From: Deltaproteobacteria bacterium | Lineage (GTDB): Bacteria > Desulfobacterota > Syntrophia > Syntrophales > UBA2185 | Direction of reading: 5' to 3' | Assembly (NCBI GenBank): GCA_026388545.1 | Contig: JAPLJS010000057.1 | Coordinates: forward strand, 1 to 46,154 | Length of the DNA stretch: 46,154 bases | In this document: in pieces, positions 1 to 9,548 of the stretch | Numbering within the stretch: the stretch's first letter is position 1 | Layout of the letters: every line of letters starts with the position of its first letter | Notes under the pieces: model-generated | Databases searched by the model: none | What the model saw: only the letters and a program-made list of their open reading frames with translations | Told to the model about the DNA's origin: nothing | Position numbers and translations under genes: made by a program

Positions 1-120
1 TAACTTTTCTTCTACAGCAAATTGAGGGGTGGTTTTATAACCCCCTGTAATTATTGAATCGTTCTTTGAAAAATCGGGAATATTTCAAATATGCGGTGCC
101 ACAGATATTAGTGATTATCC

Positions 121-170
121 TTGACAATAGATGAATCATTCACTAAATATAGGGTGTCTATATAAGGAGA
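121..170 (+). promoter_or_regulatory. Transposase promoter and ribosome binding site
   Basis: A perfect -35 TTGACA (121-126) is followed after 17 bases by a weak -10 TAAATA (144-149). The ribosome binding site AAGGAGA (164-170) lies six bases before the ATG at 177. Confidence 0.6.
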
Positions 171-176
171 GACCCC

Positions 177-1814
177 ATGTTTGCAAGGCTCAAAAAATCA
201 GGAAAATATCAGTATCTCCAAATTGTTGAGAATCGCCGGGACGGGAAGAAAACCGTCCAGCGCGTCATCGCCACCATTGGCCGAATGGATCAACTTCAGG
301 CCGGGAGTGATATCGAGACTCTGGTGCGCTCTCTATCCAGATTTTCAGAAAAGGTTCTTCTGATCCTCTCAGGGAAAAGCGATGTTCATGCTTCGGCGAA
401 GAAGATCGGACCTTCTCTGATTTTTGACAGGCTGTGGAAGGAGTTGGATATCGGAAGGATCATCCAAGCCCATCTTGCTGAAAGGAAATTCGGCTTTAAT
501 GTGGAGAGAGCTGTTTTTCTGACCGTTCTGCACCGGCTTTTCGTTTCCGGTTCCGACAGGTATTGCGACAAGTGGCACCGAGACTATGTGATCAACGGCG
601 TTGACGATTTGAGCCTGCATCACTTTTATCGTGCCATGGCCTTTCTTGGGGAAGAGCTGGAAGATCAGAAAGGAAAGACGCCGTTTGCACCGAGATGCAT
701 CAAGGATATGGTTGAAGAGGACATGTTCCGGGTGCGTCGCGATCTGTTTACCGGACTTGACGTTGTTTTCTTCGATACCACCTCAATCTACTTTGAAGGT
801 GATGGCGGCGAGACGATCGGTCAGTTTGGCCACAGTAAGGATCATCGTCCTGATTTACATCAGATGGTTGTCGGTGTCGTCCTTGATAATGAAGGCAATC
901 CCGTATGCTGCGAGATGTGGCCAGGGAATACGGCGGATGTAAAGAGCCTGATTCCCGTTATCGAGAGGATAAGACAGCGTTTCCAGATCAAGCAGTTCTG
1001 CATCGTCTCCGACCGTGGGATGATCAGCGAAGAGACCTTGGCCTATCTGGAAAAGGAAAATATCCCCTATATCCTGGGTGCCCGAATGAGAATGGTCAAA
1101 GAGATCAAGGAAGAAGTCCTCTCCAGAGCCGGCCGGTATCGGGAGGTCTATCCGGAGGGTATATCCTCCAAAGACCCTTCTCCGCTGAAGGTCAAGGAAG
1201 TCCATGTCGATAACCGCCGTTACATTGTATGTCTGAACGAAAGGCAGGTCAGGAAGGATGCCGCTGACCGGCAGGCTATCATCGACGCCCTACAGGAGAA
1301 AATCAAGAGCAATCCGAAATCTCTTGTAGGCAACAAGGGCTACCGGAAGTATCTGTCCCTGGATCGGGACACCGTTTCTATAAATCAGCAGAAGATCAGT
1401 GATGAAGAGCGCTTCGATGGCAAGTGGGTTCTCAAGACCAATACAAACATGACTCCAGAACAGGTAGCCCTCAAGTACAAGGAACTCTGGCAGGTGGAGC
1501 ACGTGTTCAGGGACATGAAGTCCATCCTCGATACCAGACCTATCTTCCACAAGAGGGACGAAACGATCAGAGGCCACGTGTTTTGCAGTTTCCTTGCCCT
1601 GGTACTAAGAAAGGAACTGGATCGCAGGCTCGAAAAGGCTGGTCACTGTTTTGAGTGGGCGGATATCAAGCAGGATCTCAAGGCGCTTCAGGAGATTACC
1701 ATTGAGGATAACGGTAAAACCCTGGCCGTCAGAACGGAATGCATAGGAGCCTGCGGGAAGGTTTTCCAGGCTGTCGGCATCGCCATGCCCCCAACAATCC
1801 GGGAGATATCATGA
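177..1814 (+). CDS. IS1634/IS4-superfamily DDE transposase
   Basis: This 545-residue protein is a full-length transposase. Visible catalytic positions are D200 in FFDTTSIYFEG, D279 in IVSDRGM and E441 in the Y-x-x-LW-x-VE-x-x-FR-x-MK motif (the YREK signature of the IS4 superfamily). Between the second Asp and the Glu lies a long insertion, as in IS1634-type enzymes. It would cut and paste the surrounding element as a double-strand DNA transposase. The ATG at 177 has a good ribosome binding site. The frame is intact, so the element may still be active. It points toward the downstream kinase and could supply read-through transcription to it. Confidence 0.9.
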   Translation: MFARLKKSGKYQYLQIVENRRDGKKTVQRVIATIGRMDQLQAGSDIETLVRSLSRFSEKVLLILSGKSDVHASAKKIGPSLIFDRLWKELDIGRIIQAHLAERKFGFNVERAVFLTVLHRLFVSGSDRYCDKWHRDYVINGVDDLSLHHFYRAMAFLGEELEDQKGKTPFAPRCIKDMVEEDMFRVRRDLFTGLDVVFFDTTSIYFEGDGGETIGQFGHSKDHRPDLHQMVVGVVLDNEGNPVCCEMWPGNTADVKSLIPVIERIRQRFQIKQFCIVSDRGMISEETLAYLEKENIPYILGARMRMVKEIKEEVLSRAGRYREVYPEGISSKDPSPLKVKEVHVDNRRYIVCLNERQVRKDAADRQAIIDALQEKIKSNPKSLVGNKGYRKYLSLDRDTVSINQQKISDEERFDGKWVLKTNTNMTPEQVALKYKELWQVEHVFRDMKSILDTRPIFHKRDETIRGHVFCSFLALVLRKELDRRLEKAGHCFEWADIKQDLKALQEITIEDNGKTLAVRTECIGACGKVFQAVGIAMPPTIREIS

Positions 1815-1815
1815 C

Positions 1816-3750
1816 TTGTTTGACCTCTTGTCAAAGAGCAAAATGTGGTGCCAAGAACTTTTTCAGGATATCTATCTGTCCGTAATCGCAAAACTATTTT
1901 TTGGCAACTGTAGAAGATCAGCTAAAGGCACGCCCCAGTATTTTATTGGACACATCCAAGACATCACCGAGCGCAAGCAGGCGGAGGAAGCACTGCATCA
2001 GTCTGAAGAGAACTTCCGCCGTTCCCTGGATGACTCCCCGCTGGGGGTGCGCATCGTGACCGAAGAAGGTGAGACCATTTATGTCAACCGGGCCATTCTG
2101 GATATCTATGGCTACGACAACATTGAGGAATTGAAAACAACCCCCGTAGTAAAGCGCTACACCCCGGAGAGCTTTGCCGAGTACCAGATAAGAAGGGAAA
2201 AAAGAAAACGAGGTGATTATGCCCCGTCCGAATACGAAACAAGAATCATCCGGAAAGATGGTGAAGTCCGCCATATCCATGTCTTCCGCAAAGAAATACT
2301 CTGGGATGGTGAAAGACAGTTTCAAGTCTTATACAACGACATCACCGCCCGCAAGCGGACAGAGGAAGCACTGGAGAAAAGTGTTCAGCTTTTAAGGGAT
2401 ACCGGAGAAATGGCTGAAGTCGGAGGTTGGGAGCTTGACCTCTCGACCGAGGAGGTCTCATGGACGGAAGAGGTCGGTAGGATCCACGGAGTTGAGCCGG
2501 GATATAAGCCGAAGCTGGAAGAAGCCATAAAATTCTATGCACCTGAATCCATCCCCGCTTTAAAGGAAACATTGAAGAAAACCATAGAGACTGGCGAACC
2601 TTACGATCTTGAATCCCTTTTCACTCCTTCAGGCAGCAAAGATAAGATTTGGGTGCGGTCGCTTGGAAGGGCCGTTTACAGCGACGGTAAAATAGTAAAA
2701 CTTGCTGGGACATTTCAGAATATTGATAAATATAAACGGGCGGAGGAAGGGATGCGGGAGACCAATGCGTATCTCGACAACCTCTTCAACTATGCCAATG
2801 CCCCCATTATCGTCTGGGATCAAGAGTTTATGGTTGCCCGGTTCAACCACGCCTTTGAACGACTTACGGGGTATATGGCAGAAGAGGTTATAGGCAAAAA
2901 TCTGCAAATCCTATTCCCTGTTTCAAGTCGGGAGGAATCGCTTGTACTGATTGAAAGCACTTTGAGCGGTGAATACTGGGAGTCTGTCGAGATCCCCATA
3001 CTTTGCAAAGATGGCGGGATCAGGACAGCGCTCTGGAATTCGGCAAACATCTACACCACAGACAGGGCGACCCTTATCGCCACGATTGCCCAGGGGCAGG
3101 ACATCACCGAACGGAAGCAGCAGACAACGGAATTGATTCGCTCCAATAGGGAAAAGGCGCTGCTTCTGAAGGAGATCCACCATCGGGTGAAGAACAATCT
3201 GCAGATCATTGCCAGCCTGCTCAGGTTGAACACCAAGTATAGCGGGGATGAAAGGGTAGAAGAAATCTTCCGGGAAAGCCAGGACCGCATCAGGGCGATG
3301 GCCGCCGTTCATTCCATGCTGTACAAATCCGAAAACTTTGCCGAGATAAACTTTGGAGAATATGTCCGGGAGACGGCCAGGCAGTTGTTCCGCTCCTACA
3401 ATACAAACCTGGAAGCCATTTCTTTGTTAATCAATGCGGAAGATGTTATACTTCCCGTAGACACTGCCATACCATGCGGTCTTATTATCAATGAACTCAT
3501 CTCCAACACATTAAAGCATGCCTTGCCGGACGGCAGGAGAGGTGAAATCAGGCTAGAGATGAAGAAGGATGAAAATGACGTCCGAATCATCTTTGAAGAT
3601 AATGGGGTTGGTTTTCCGGAAGACATGGATTTTCGCAACACGGAAACGTTGGGGCTGCAACTGGTAAATATGCTCGTTGCCCAGCTTGACGGTGCCATTG
3701 AAATGGTCAGAAACGGCGGGACAAGGTACGTGATAACGCTGAAAACATAA
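1816..3750 (+). CDS. Multi-PAS sensor histidine kinase (HisKA_2/HWE type), 5' truncated by the IS
   Basis: The reading frame begins with about 36 codons of IS sequence (only a TTG at 1816 or an ATG at 1843, neither with a ribosome binding site) and becomes kinase at about 1925 with the tail of a PAS/PAC domain (GTPQYFIGHIQDITERK). Three further PAS domains follow (about residues 65-180, 186-310 and 315-435), then a HisKA_2-type dimerisation domain with H455 in KEIHHRVKNNLQ and an ATPase domain with N-box NELISNTLKHA and G-box DNGVGF. No membrane segment remains, so the sensing N terminus is lost. It would autophosphorylate on His and pass phosphate to a response regulator. The next gene starts 20 bases downstream, suggesting one signalling operon. 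Expression after truncation is uncertain. Confidence 0.85.
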   Translation: MFDLLSKSKMWCQELFQDIYLSVIAKLFFGNCRRSAKGTPQYFIGHIQDITERKQAEEALHQSEENFRRSLDDSPLGVRIVTEEGETIYVNRAILDIYGYDNIEELKTTPVVKRYTPESFAEYQIRREKRKRGDYAPSEYETRIIRKDGEVRHIHVFRKEILWDGERQFQVLYNDITARKRTEEALEKSVQLLRDTGEMAEVGGWELDLSTEEVSWTEEVGRIHGVEPGYKPKLEEAIKFYAPESIPALKETLKKTIETGEPYDLESLFTPSGSKDKIWVRSLGRAVYSDGKIVKLAGTFQNIDKYKRAEEGMRETNAYLDNLFNYANAPIIVWDQEFMVARFNHAFERLTGYMAEEVIGKNLQILFPVSSREESLVLIESTLSGEYWESVEIPILCKDGGIRTALWNSANIYTTDRATLIATIAQGQDITERKQQTTELIRSNREKALLLKEIHHRVKNNLQIIASLLRLNTKYSGDERVEEIFRESQDRIRAMAAVHSMLYKSENFAEINFGEYVRETARQLFRSYNTNLEAISLLINAEDVILPVDTAIPCGLIINELISNTLKHALPDGRRGEIRLEMKKDENDVRIIFEDNGVGFPEDMDFRNTETLGLQLVNMLVAQLDGAIEMVRNGGTRYVITLKT

Positions 3751-3770
3751 AACACCTCGGGGGTAATCGT

Positions 3771-6020
3771 ATGCCGAAAGTAAAAATACTGATTGTGGAA
3801 GATGAAAAAATAGTGGCCATGGACATCCGGAAGAGCGTCGAAACAATGGGTTATTTTGTCTGTGCAATCGCCTCTTCAGGAGAAGAGGCGATTCAAAAGG
3901 CAGATGAAACCCGACCGGACCTGGCACTGATGGATATCGTGTTAAAAGGGGATATGGACGGCATAAAGGCTGCCGAACAGATCAACGCGCTTTTCAAGAT
4001 ACCCATCGTCTACATTACCGCCTATGATGACGAAGATATTTTGCAGCGGGCCAAAATAACAACGCCGTATGGTTATATCACCAAACCCTTTAACGACAGG
4101 GAACTGCGCATAGCCATTGAGATAGCCCTGTATAAAAATCAGGCGGAAGTTAGAATAAGAAAGACGGAGCTCTGGCTGGCCGCTGTTCTCAGGAGTGTGG
4201 GCGATGCGGTCATTGCCTCGGACAAGGAAGGACAGATAACCTTCATGAATCAAGTGGCTGAAGAGCTGACGGGATGGAAAAAAGAAGACGCCCTTGGGAA
4301 AAGGCTGACGGAAGTTCTCCATATAAAAGATGAAGATCTGGGCAGCCTGGAAAAACGTTTAGTGGAAAAGGTCATTACCCAGGGGCTGATAATCAATCTG
4401 TTAGAAGATCGCCTGCTTGTCTCCAAAGACGGAACCGTGATACCCGTCTCCGACAGTTTGGCGCCCATTAAAGGAGACGACGGGGAAACACCCGGCACGG
4501 TGCTCGTCTTTAGGGACATCACCGAACGCAAGAAGGTGGAGGAGGCGCTCCGTGAGAGCGAGGAAAGGTATCGAAGCATCTTCAACGGGGTACTGGAAGG
4601 GATCTATCAAACATCGCCGCAAGGAAAAAACTTGGCAGCCAACCCCGCCTTGGCGAGGATATTGGGCTATGATTCAGCGGAGGAGGTTGTAGCATCTGTT
4701 ACAGACTCGGCGTACCAAGTATGGGCAAACCCAAATGAGCGATCTCATTTTATAACACTACTTGAAGAGCATGAGACTGTCTATGGATACGAATGCCAGT
4801 TTTTACGCAAGGACAAGACTAATATCTGGGTGTCGCTCACCAGTAGAAGAGTTTGCGGGCCTGATGGACAATTACTCTATTATGAGGGGCTCGTCGAAGA
4901 CATCACCGAGCGCAAGCGGGCGGAAAAGGTGCTGCAGGAGAGTAAAGAATTCGTAGAAAACCTCATTGATTCGATGCTAGATGGGTTTTCGGTACTGGAT
5001 AGTGACGGCGTTCAAATTGGTGCCAATGCTGCTTTTTGTCAGATGACTGGGTTTTCAAGAGAGGAACTCATCGGAGTTGGGCCGCCTCACCCCTATTGGC
5101 CACAGGAGGCGCATGAAGAGATAGAGAGAGGTTTCCAGAAGACCTTGCGGGGCGAATTCAGTGACGTTGAATTGACTTTCATGCGGAAAAACGGCGAGCG
5201 CTTTCCAGTAATCGTCAGCCCCTCCTGGATTCAGGACAAACAAGGGAATGTAGTTAGTTACTTTGCGACGGTTAAAGACATCACCTCCCGCAAGTGGGCG
5301 GAGGAGGAATTGAAAACTTCTACTGAACAGTTACGAGCCCTTGCTGCCCGACTGCAACAGATACGTGAAGAAGAGAGGATAATGATCGCCCGGGAAATCC
5401 ATGACGAACTGGGCGGGGGACTTACCGGATTGAAGATGGAGCTCTCATGGCTGTTACACAAGGTGTACGATACAGAAGCAGGCAAGGAGCGCGTTGCCTT
5501 GATGAGCAAGATTCACGAATCGAATGAGCTGATGGATCGGCTGATCCAGGTAGTCCGCCGTATGGCGACAGATTTGCGACCATCCGTTCTGGATGATTTG
5601 GGTCTGATAGCCGCTCTGGAATGGCAGTTACAGGAATTCACAAGTCGCACAGGAATTTCGCATGAGTTCGTCACTGCCTTCGACTATGTAAACCTGGAAG
5701 AGGCCACAGCCGTTGCCGTGTTTCGCATCTTTCAGGAAACCCTGACCAATGTGACGCGACACTCGGGAGCAACAAAGGTTACCGTACTCTTGCGGGAGGG
5801 AGAAAGAAGTCTTTTCGAGGGCGATAGTCTTTTCCTGGAGATCAGGGACAACGGCAAGGGAATCATGGAAGGTGAAATTCAGGACGCGAAATCCCTCGGA
5901 ATTCTGGGCATGAGGGAAAGGGCTCTGGTTTTTGGAGGAGACCTCCAGATTTCCGGTGAGCCCGATTCAGGAACAACCGTGGTCCTGAAAATTCCACAAA
6001 AACCGGGAGAAACATCATGA
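3771..6020 (+). CDS. Hybrid sensor: receiver domain, three PAS domains, HisKA_3 histidine kinase
   Basis: This 749-residue cytoplasmic protein starts with a receiver domain (residues 4-120; acidic pocket ED at 10-11, phospho-acceptor D55 in LALMDIVL, conserved Lys in YITKPF). Three PAS/PAC units follow, each ending in an EDITERK-like motif, then a coiled segment and a NarX/DegS-type HisKA_3 domain with H544 in AREIHDELGGGLTGLKMEL. The ATPase domain carries DNGKGI and LGILGMRERA. Kinases of this type normally phosphorylate NarL-type regulators. The gene's last four bases overlap the ATG of a vestigial NarL-like regulator, so its natural partner is broken here. A receiver at the N terminus suggests input from another kinase, perhaps the upstream one. 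Confidence 0.92.
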   Translation: MPKVKILIVEDEKIVAMDIRKSVETMGYFVCAIASSGEEAIQKADETRPDLALMDIVLKGDMDGIKAAEQINALFKIPIVYITAYDDEDILQRAKITTPYGYITKPFNDRELRIAIEIALYKNQAEVRIRKTELWLAAVLRSVGDAVIASDKEGQITFMNQVAEELTGWKKEDALGKRLTEVLHIKDEDLGSLEKRLVEKVITQGLIINLLEDRLLVSKDGTVIPVSDSLAPIKGDDGETPGTVLVFRDITERKKVEEALRESEERYRSIFNGVLEGIYQTSPQGKNLAANPALARILGYDSAEEVVASVTDSAYQVWANPNERSHFITLLEEHETVYGYECQFLRKDKTNIWVSLTSRRVCGPDGQLLYYEGLVEDITERKRAEKVLQESKEFVENLIDSMLDGFSVLDSDGVQIGANAAFCQMTGFSREELIGVGPPHPYWPQEAHEEIERGFQKTLRGEFSDVELTFMRKNGERFPVIVSPSWIQDKQGNVVSYFATVKDITSRKWAEEELKTSTEQLRALAARLQQIREEERIMIAREIHDELGGGLTGLKMELSWLLHKVYDTEAGKERVALMSKIHESNELMDRLIQVVRRMATDLRPSVLDDLGLIAALEWQLQEFTSRTGISHEFVTAFDYVNLEEATAVAVFRIFQETLTNVTRHSGATKVTVLLREGERSLFEGDSLFLEIRDNGKGIMEGEIQDAKSLGILGMRERALVFGGDLQISGEPDSGTTVVLKIPQKPGETS

Positions 6021-6079
6021 TCAAGGTGATCATTGTAGATCATTGTCATAAGTTATTAACTGCAGGCTTTCATTGGTAA
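6017..6079 (+). pseudogene. Remnant of a NarL/FixJ-type response regulator (first codons only)
   Basis: An ATG overlaps the kinase stop in the translationally coupled form ATGA. It opens with MIKVIIVDH, the usual beginning of NarL-family receivers (xIxVxIVDDH), then runs into unrelated residues and a stop after 20 codons. No receiver or LuxR-type helix-turn-helix coding follows in the next 420 bases in any frame I can see. I read this as a deleted partner gene; the start and overlap are what would be expected of the intact gene. Confidence 0.55.
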
Positions 6080-6502
6080 TCCTCAATTCTTTTCTGCAAT
6101 GAGAGTTGCGGACTCGTAGGTGGTGTCAATAACCTGCAAATTTCATTTTTCCATTGATCACTTTTGCGCATTTCCAAAAGAAAGCTGCTACACAAACTCT
6201 TTCCTAAAAAATCTCTACTTCAATAAATAACAGATGACCCGTCTGTGAAATCAAGAGCGTTGATAAGTCGCGTTAGTGATTAGGGCAAAAACTTGTTATA
6301 TTTTTAAGAAAATTACCATTTTCATAAATAGACGGTAGTTTACCCTTTTATTTTTTCACGTGTCAGTAATTTGTTTTCGACCACATATCGATCCTGAATG
6401 ACTTCTCACTGTCGGATTGTTTCAATACAATAAATCTGCTCATGGACACTAATGTGTTTTTATGGTAGGAAATCTGCAAAACTAATCCTATAAAGGATTT
6501 AT
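6080..6502. other. Intergenic region without a recognisable gene
   Basis: About 420 bases of AT-rich sequence lie between the broken regulator and nadK. I see no convincing open frame, no strong hairpin terminator and no clear consensus promoter, although the nadK promoter must lie in it. It probably contains decayed remains of the deleted regulator region. Confidence 0.5.
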
Positions 6503-7384
6503 ATGGTTATTAAAAAGATCGGTATCATTGCGAACATCGAAAAAGAGAAATCGGCCGAATGTACCGTTCAATTGAGAGACTGGGCCCTGAAGCAGGGTAT
6601 TGAGGTCTTTCTTGAAGAGGGAATTGCCGGAAAGATCGGTGAAGATAAGGGGCTGGACAGGAGGGAGCTGGCATCCCGGGTCGATCTCCTGGTTGTGTTG
6701 GGCGGTGATGGAACGATTCTCAGGACAGTCCGTTTTGTCAGTGAGTATGACATTCCGATTGTCGGCATCAACCTTGGGGAGTTCGGTTATCTCACGGAGG
6801 TCAATTTGAATGAGATGTACAGCGCTCTTGAATTGATCGTCAAAGGGGAGTACCAGACTGAAAAGAGGATGATGCTGGATATTACGATATATCTGGGAAC
6901 AGAAACGATCAGGCAACAGAGCATTTTGAATGATATGGTGATTACCCGGGGGAATCTTTCACGAATCCTCAACCTGGAAACGACGGTCAATGAACGGTAT
7001 CTGACCACCTTCAGGGCTGACGGTATCATTATCTCCACCCCGACGGGCTCCACCGCATATTCCCTTTCCGCAGGAGGGCCTATCGTTTTCCCGGAAGCGG
7101 ATTCCTTTATCATTAATCCCATATGTGCCTTTACATTGACGAATCGTCCGATCATCATCCCTGATGATGCCGAGATAAAGGTAATTATGTGGACGAAAGA
7201 GCAGGGTGCGATGCTGACCCTGGATGGACAGGTTTCATATACCATGAAATCAGGCGATAGCATTACCATTAAGAAATCCCGGTACGTGACTAACCTTGTA
7301 TCGTCACCGCACAGGGATTATATGGAAATCCTGCGAACAAAGCTGGGATGGGGTGGATCGTCTACCGGAACCAATAAGTGTTGA
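6503..7384 (+). CDS. nadK: NAD kinase
   Basis: This 293-residue protein has the NAD kinase signature GGDGT at residues 67-71 and the glycine/serine-rich block STPTGSTAYSLSAGGPIV in the second half. It phosphorylates NAD to NADP in the cytoplasm, usually with ATP. The length fits the bacterial family. An AAAGGA precedes the ATG by a short space. It heads a forward gene set nadK-recN-argA-like-mltA; recN begins one base after its stop, and nadK-recN adjacency is common in deltaproteobacteria. Confidence 0.95.
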   Translation: MVIKKIGIIANIEKEKSAECTVQLRDWALKQGIEVFLEEGIAGKIGEDKGLDRRELASRVDLLVVLGGDGTILRTVRFVSEYDIPIVGINLGEFGYLTEVNLNEMYSALELIVKGEYQTEKRMMLDITIYLGTETIRQQSILNDMVITRGNLSRILNLETTVNERYLTTFRADGIIISTPTGSTAYSLSAGGPIVFPEADSFIINPICAFTLTNRPIIIPDDAEIKVIMWTKEQGAMLTLDGQVSYTMKSGDSITIKKSRYVTNLVSSPHRDYMEILRTKLGWGGSSTGTNKC

Positions 7385-7385
7385 T

Positions 7386-9068
7386 ATGCTGACGGAACTG
7401 AGTATCAAAAATTTTGCCATTATTGATGAACTGAAGGTATCCTTTACCGGCGGCCTCAATGTGATCACCGGTGAAACAGGTGCGGGAAAGTCGATTCTTA
7501 TCGGGGCCATGAGCCTTCTGCTGGGGGATCGGGCGTCTGTCGATATGATCAGGTCGCTTGAGGATACGGCAATGGTGGAGGCATTGTTTGAAATCGGAGA
7601 AATGGACGATCTGAAAGGGATAATCAGAGAGATGGGTTTCCATGTGGGGAAAGAACTGATACTCAAGAGGATCGTTTCCCGGACGGGGAAGAATAGAGTG
7701 TATGTCGACGGACAATTGGCAACCCTTGCAATGCTTTCCTCCATCAGTGAGTATCTGATCAATATCTGCGGGCAGCATGAGCACCAGGTAATCTTGAATG
7801 CAGACAAGCATATCGACATTCTGGATGAATTCGGCAACCTTATGCAGTTCAGGACGGAGTATAAAGAAATATACGATAAATATATGTCTTTCAATGAGAA
7901 CCTCAGGCATCTCATGGAGGTTAATAAGACCCGCGATGAAAGGGGGGGATTTCTGAGATTCCATCTTAAGGAAATTGAAGACGCCGGAATTCGCAGCGAT
8001 GAGGATGAGGAGCTTCTGAATGAGAAGAGGGTTTTGAATAATGTCCAAAGGTTGATGGCGTATGCAAACGTCGCCCACGATGTGCTCTACGGGAAAGCCG
8101 GTTCGGTCTTGGAAGGGATTCGCAGCGTCATTTCGAATATCAGGGAAATAGAGAAGGTTGGCGGGGGATTAAATCTTTCTGAGCAGGATATGGATACGGT
8201 CTACTACCAGCTTGAAGAGGCCGCATCTACTCTCCGGGACTATATCAAAAATCTGTCCTATGATCCGGTAAGGCTTGAAGCCATTGATGATCGACTTGAA
8301 CTGCTGGGACGTCTGAAGCGAAAGTATGGCCGTACACTTGAAGAGGTTTTAAAGAAGCGGGCCGACATCGAGGAGGAATTAAAGGCCGTAACTTCTGTTG
8401 ATGATGAGATTGAACAGAGGTCTAAAGAGCTTGAATCGCTGAGCACGGAACTTCTGGATAAGGCACAAAAGCTTTCTGAGAAGCGCAGGGAAGCAGCATC
8501 GGTTCTGAAAAAAGCGATTGAAGAAGAGATTCATACCCTCAGGATGGAGAAGGCGGCGTTTGAGATCATATTCGAGGAGCCTGCCGATGATCAAGGCGGC
8601 GGTCGGTTTAATTTCCGGGGAATCGATGAAGTGGAATTTTATCTTACCGCAAATGTGGGGGAGGAGTTGAAACCGCTCAATCGGATCGCGTCCGGGGGTG
8701 AACTTTCGCGGATCATGTTAGCGATAAAAAAGGTACTGGCACGCGCGGGTTCTGTGGGGACGCTGATATTTGATGAGGTTGACAGCGGAATCGGAGGATC
8801 GACAGCGGAGGACGTGGGCAGGAAGCTAAAGGACGTATCAAAACATCACCAGGTCCTGTGTATTACACATATTCCGCAGATTGCCTGTTTCGGAGACAGT
8901 CATTATCGTGTTGTGAAGACGATTGAGGGTGAAAGGACGATTACCTCCGTGGATGTTCTTGCTGAGGAGGCACGTCTGGACGAAATTACCAGGATGCTTG
9001 GCGGTGCAGAGCTTACGAAAAAGACGAGGGAACATGCACGGGAGATGCTGGATTTGTCCCGCAAATGA
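7386..9068 (+). CDS. recN: DNA repair protein RecN (SMC-like ATPase)
   Basis: The ATG at 7386 is one base past the nadK stop and gives the canonical start MLTELSIKNFAIIDELKVSF. Longer starts would lie inside nadK and are not needed. The 560-residue protein has a Walker A motif GETGAGKS (29-36), a long coiled-coil middle, the ABC-type signature ASGGELSR (about 434-441) and a Walker B LIFDEVDSGIGG (about 460). RecN binds DNA ends and holds broken molecules together during recombinational repair. Coupling to nadK suggests co-transcription. Confidence 0.96.
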   Translation: MLTELSIKNFAIIDELKVSFTGGLNVITGETGAGKSILIGAMSLLLGDRASVDMIRSLEDTAMVEALFEIGEMDDLKGIIREMGFHVGKELILKRIVSRTGKNRVYVDGQLATLAMLSSISEYLINICGQHEHQVILNADKHIDILDEFGNLMQFRTEYKEIYDKYMSFNENLRHLMEVNKTRDERGGFLRFHLKEIEDAGIRSDEDEELLNEKRVLNNVQRLMAYANVAHDVLYGKAGSVLEGIRSVISNIREIEKVGGGLNLSEQDMDTVYYQLEEAASTLRDYIKNLSYDPVRLEAIDDRLELLGRLKRKYGRTLEEVLKKRADIEEELKAVTSVDDEIEQRSKELESLSTELLDKAQKLSEKRREAASVLKKAIEEEIHTLRMEKAAFEIIFEEPADDQGGGRFNFRGIDEVEFYLTANVGEELKPLNRIASGGELSRIMLAIKKVLARAGSVGTLIFDEVDSGIGGSTAEDVGRKLKDVSKHHQVLCITHIPQIACFGDSHYRVVKTIEGERTITSVDVLAEEARLDEITRMLGGAELTKKTREHAREMLDLSRK

Positions 9069-9080
9069 GAGAGGTGAAAT

Positions 9081-9539
9081 ATGCTGAGGAAGGCCCGAAT
9101 CGGTGATGTAAAGACCATTCACCGGATGATTAATCATTCTTCCGGCAAAGGGGAAATGCTCCCCCGTTCTCTTATGGATATTTATGGAAGCCTGAGGGAT
9201 TTCTTTATTTATTTTGACGAGAGTCAACAGGCGATTGCGGGCATCTGTGCCATGAATATCATCTGGGAAAACCTTGCAGAGGTCCGTTCCCTTCGTGTTG
9301 AAGAAGAATACAGAAAAAAAGGGATAGGGAAGAAGCTTGTAGAGGCCTGTATATCTGAGGCCATAACCTTGCAATTATTCAGAATATTTACTTTGACCAT
9401 CAAGCCTGAGTTTTTTAAACGACTCGGCTTTCGACAGGTCGACATGTCAACCCTTTCCGAGAAGATATGGTCGGATTGCTTCAGATGTTCCAAGTATCCG
9501 GATTACTGTGATGAAGTGGCGATGATTATAGAACTATGA
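9081..9539 (+). CDS. argA: GNAT acetyltransferase, short ArgA-type N-acetylglutamate synthase
   Basis: This 152-residue single-domain GNAT protein has the acetyl-CoA-binding motif EYRKKGIGKKLVEACI (about residues 75-90). The C-terminal block with FFKRLGFR and the cysteine-rich SDCFRCSKYPDYCDEVAM is typical of the stand-alone N-acetylglutamate synthases found in deltaproteobacteria. Those enzymes make the first intermediate of arginine synthesis from glutamate and acetyl-CoA. Its ATG follows recN by 12 bases with a GAGAGGTG ribosome binding site. The family call is firm; the exact amino acid substrate is inferred from family resemblance. Confidence 0.75.
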   Translation: MLRKARIGDVKTIHRMINHSSGKGEMLPRSLMDIYGSLRDFFIYFDESQQAIAGICAMNIIWENLAEVRSLRVEEEYRKKGIGKKLVEACISEAITLQLFRIFTLTIKPEFFKRLGFRQVDMSTLSEKIWSDCFRCSKYPDYCDEVAMIIEL

Positions 9540-9548
9540 GGGATATTA

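Larger units (their letters stand above)
1..1924 (+). mobile_element. IS1634-like insertion sequence, apparently complete
   Basis: The element is bounded by imperfect terminal inverted repeats: positions 1-17 and the reverse complement of 1908-1924 agree at 14 of 17 bases and share the block TCTTCTACAG. It contains one transposase gene (177-1814). The right end abuts a PAS-kinase reading frame that resumes in mid-domain at about 1925, which fixes the insertion point. The left flank lies outside the window, so the target duplication cannot be checked and the left end could extend beyond base 1. A short GGGGT/ACCCC hairpin (26-44) near the left end could shield the transposase from outside transcription. 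The IS1634 assignment rests on the transposase. Confidence 0.82.

Noticed and set aside
6111-6122. GACTCGTAGGTG, identical to the start of the R1 repeat at 43834.
   Set aside because: Only 12 bases match and the flanks do not, so chance or a very old fragment cannot be separated from a real copy.
7296-7385. A longer recN start inside nadK.
   Set aside because: The ATG at 7386 gives the conserved RecN N terminus directly after the nadK stop; the extension has no family similarity.
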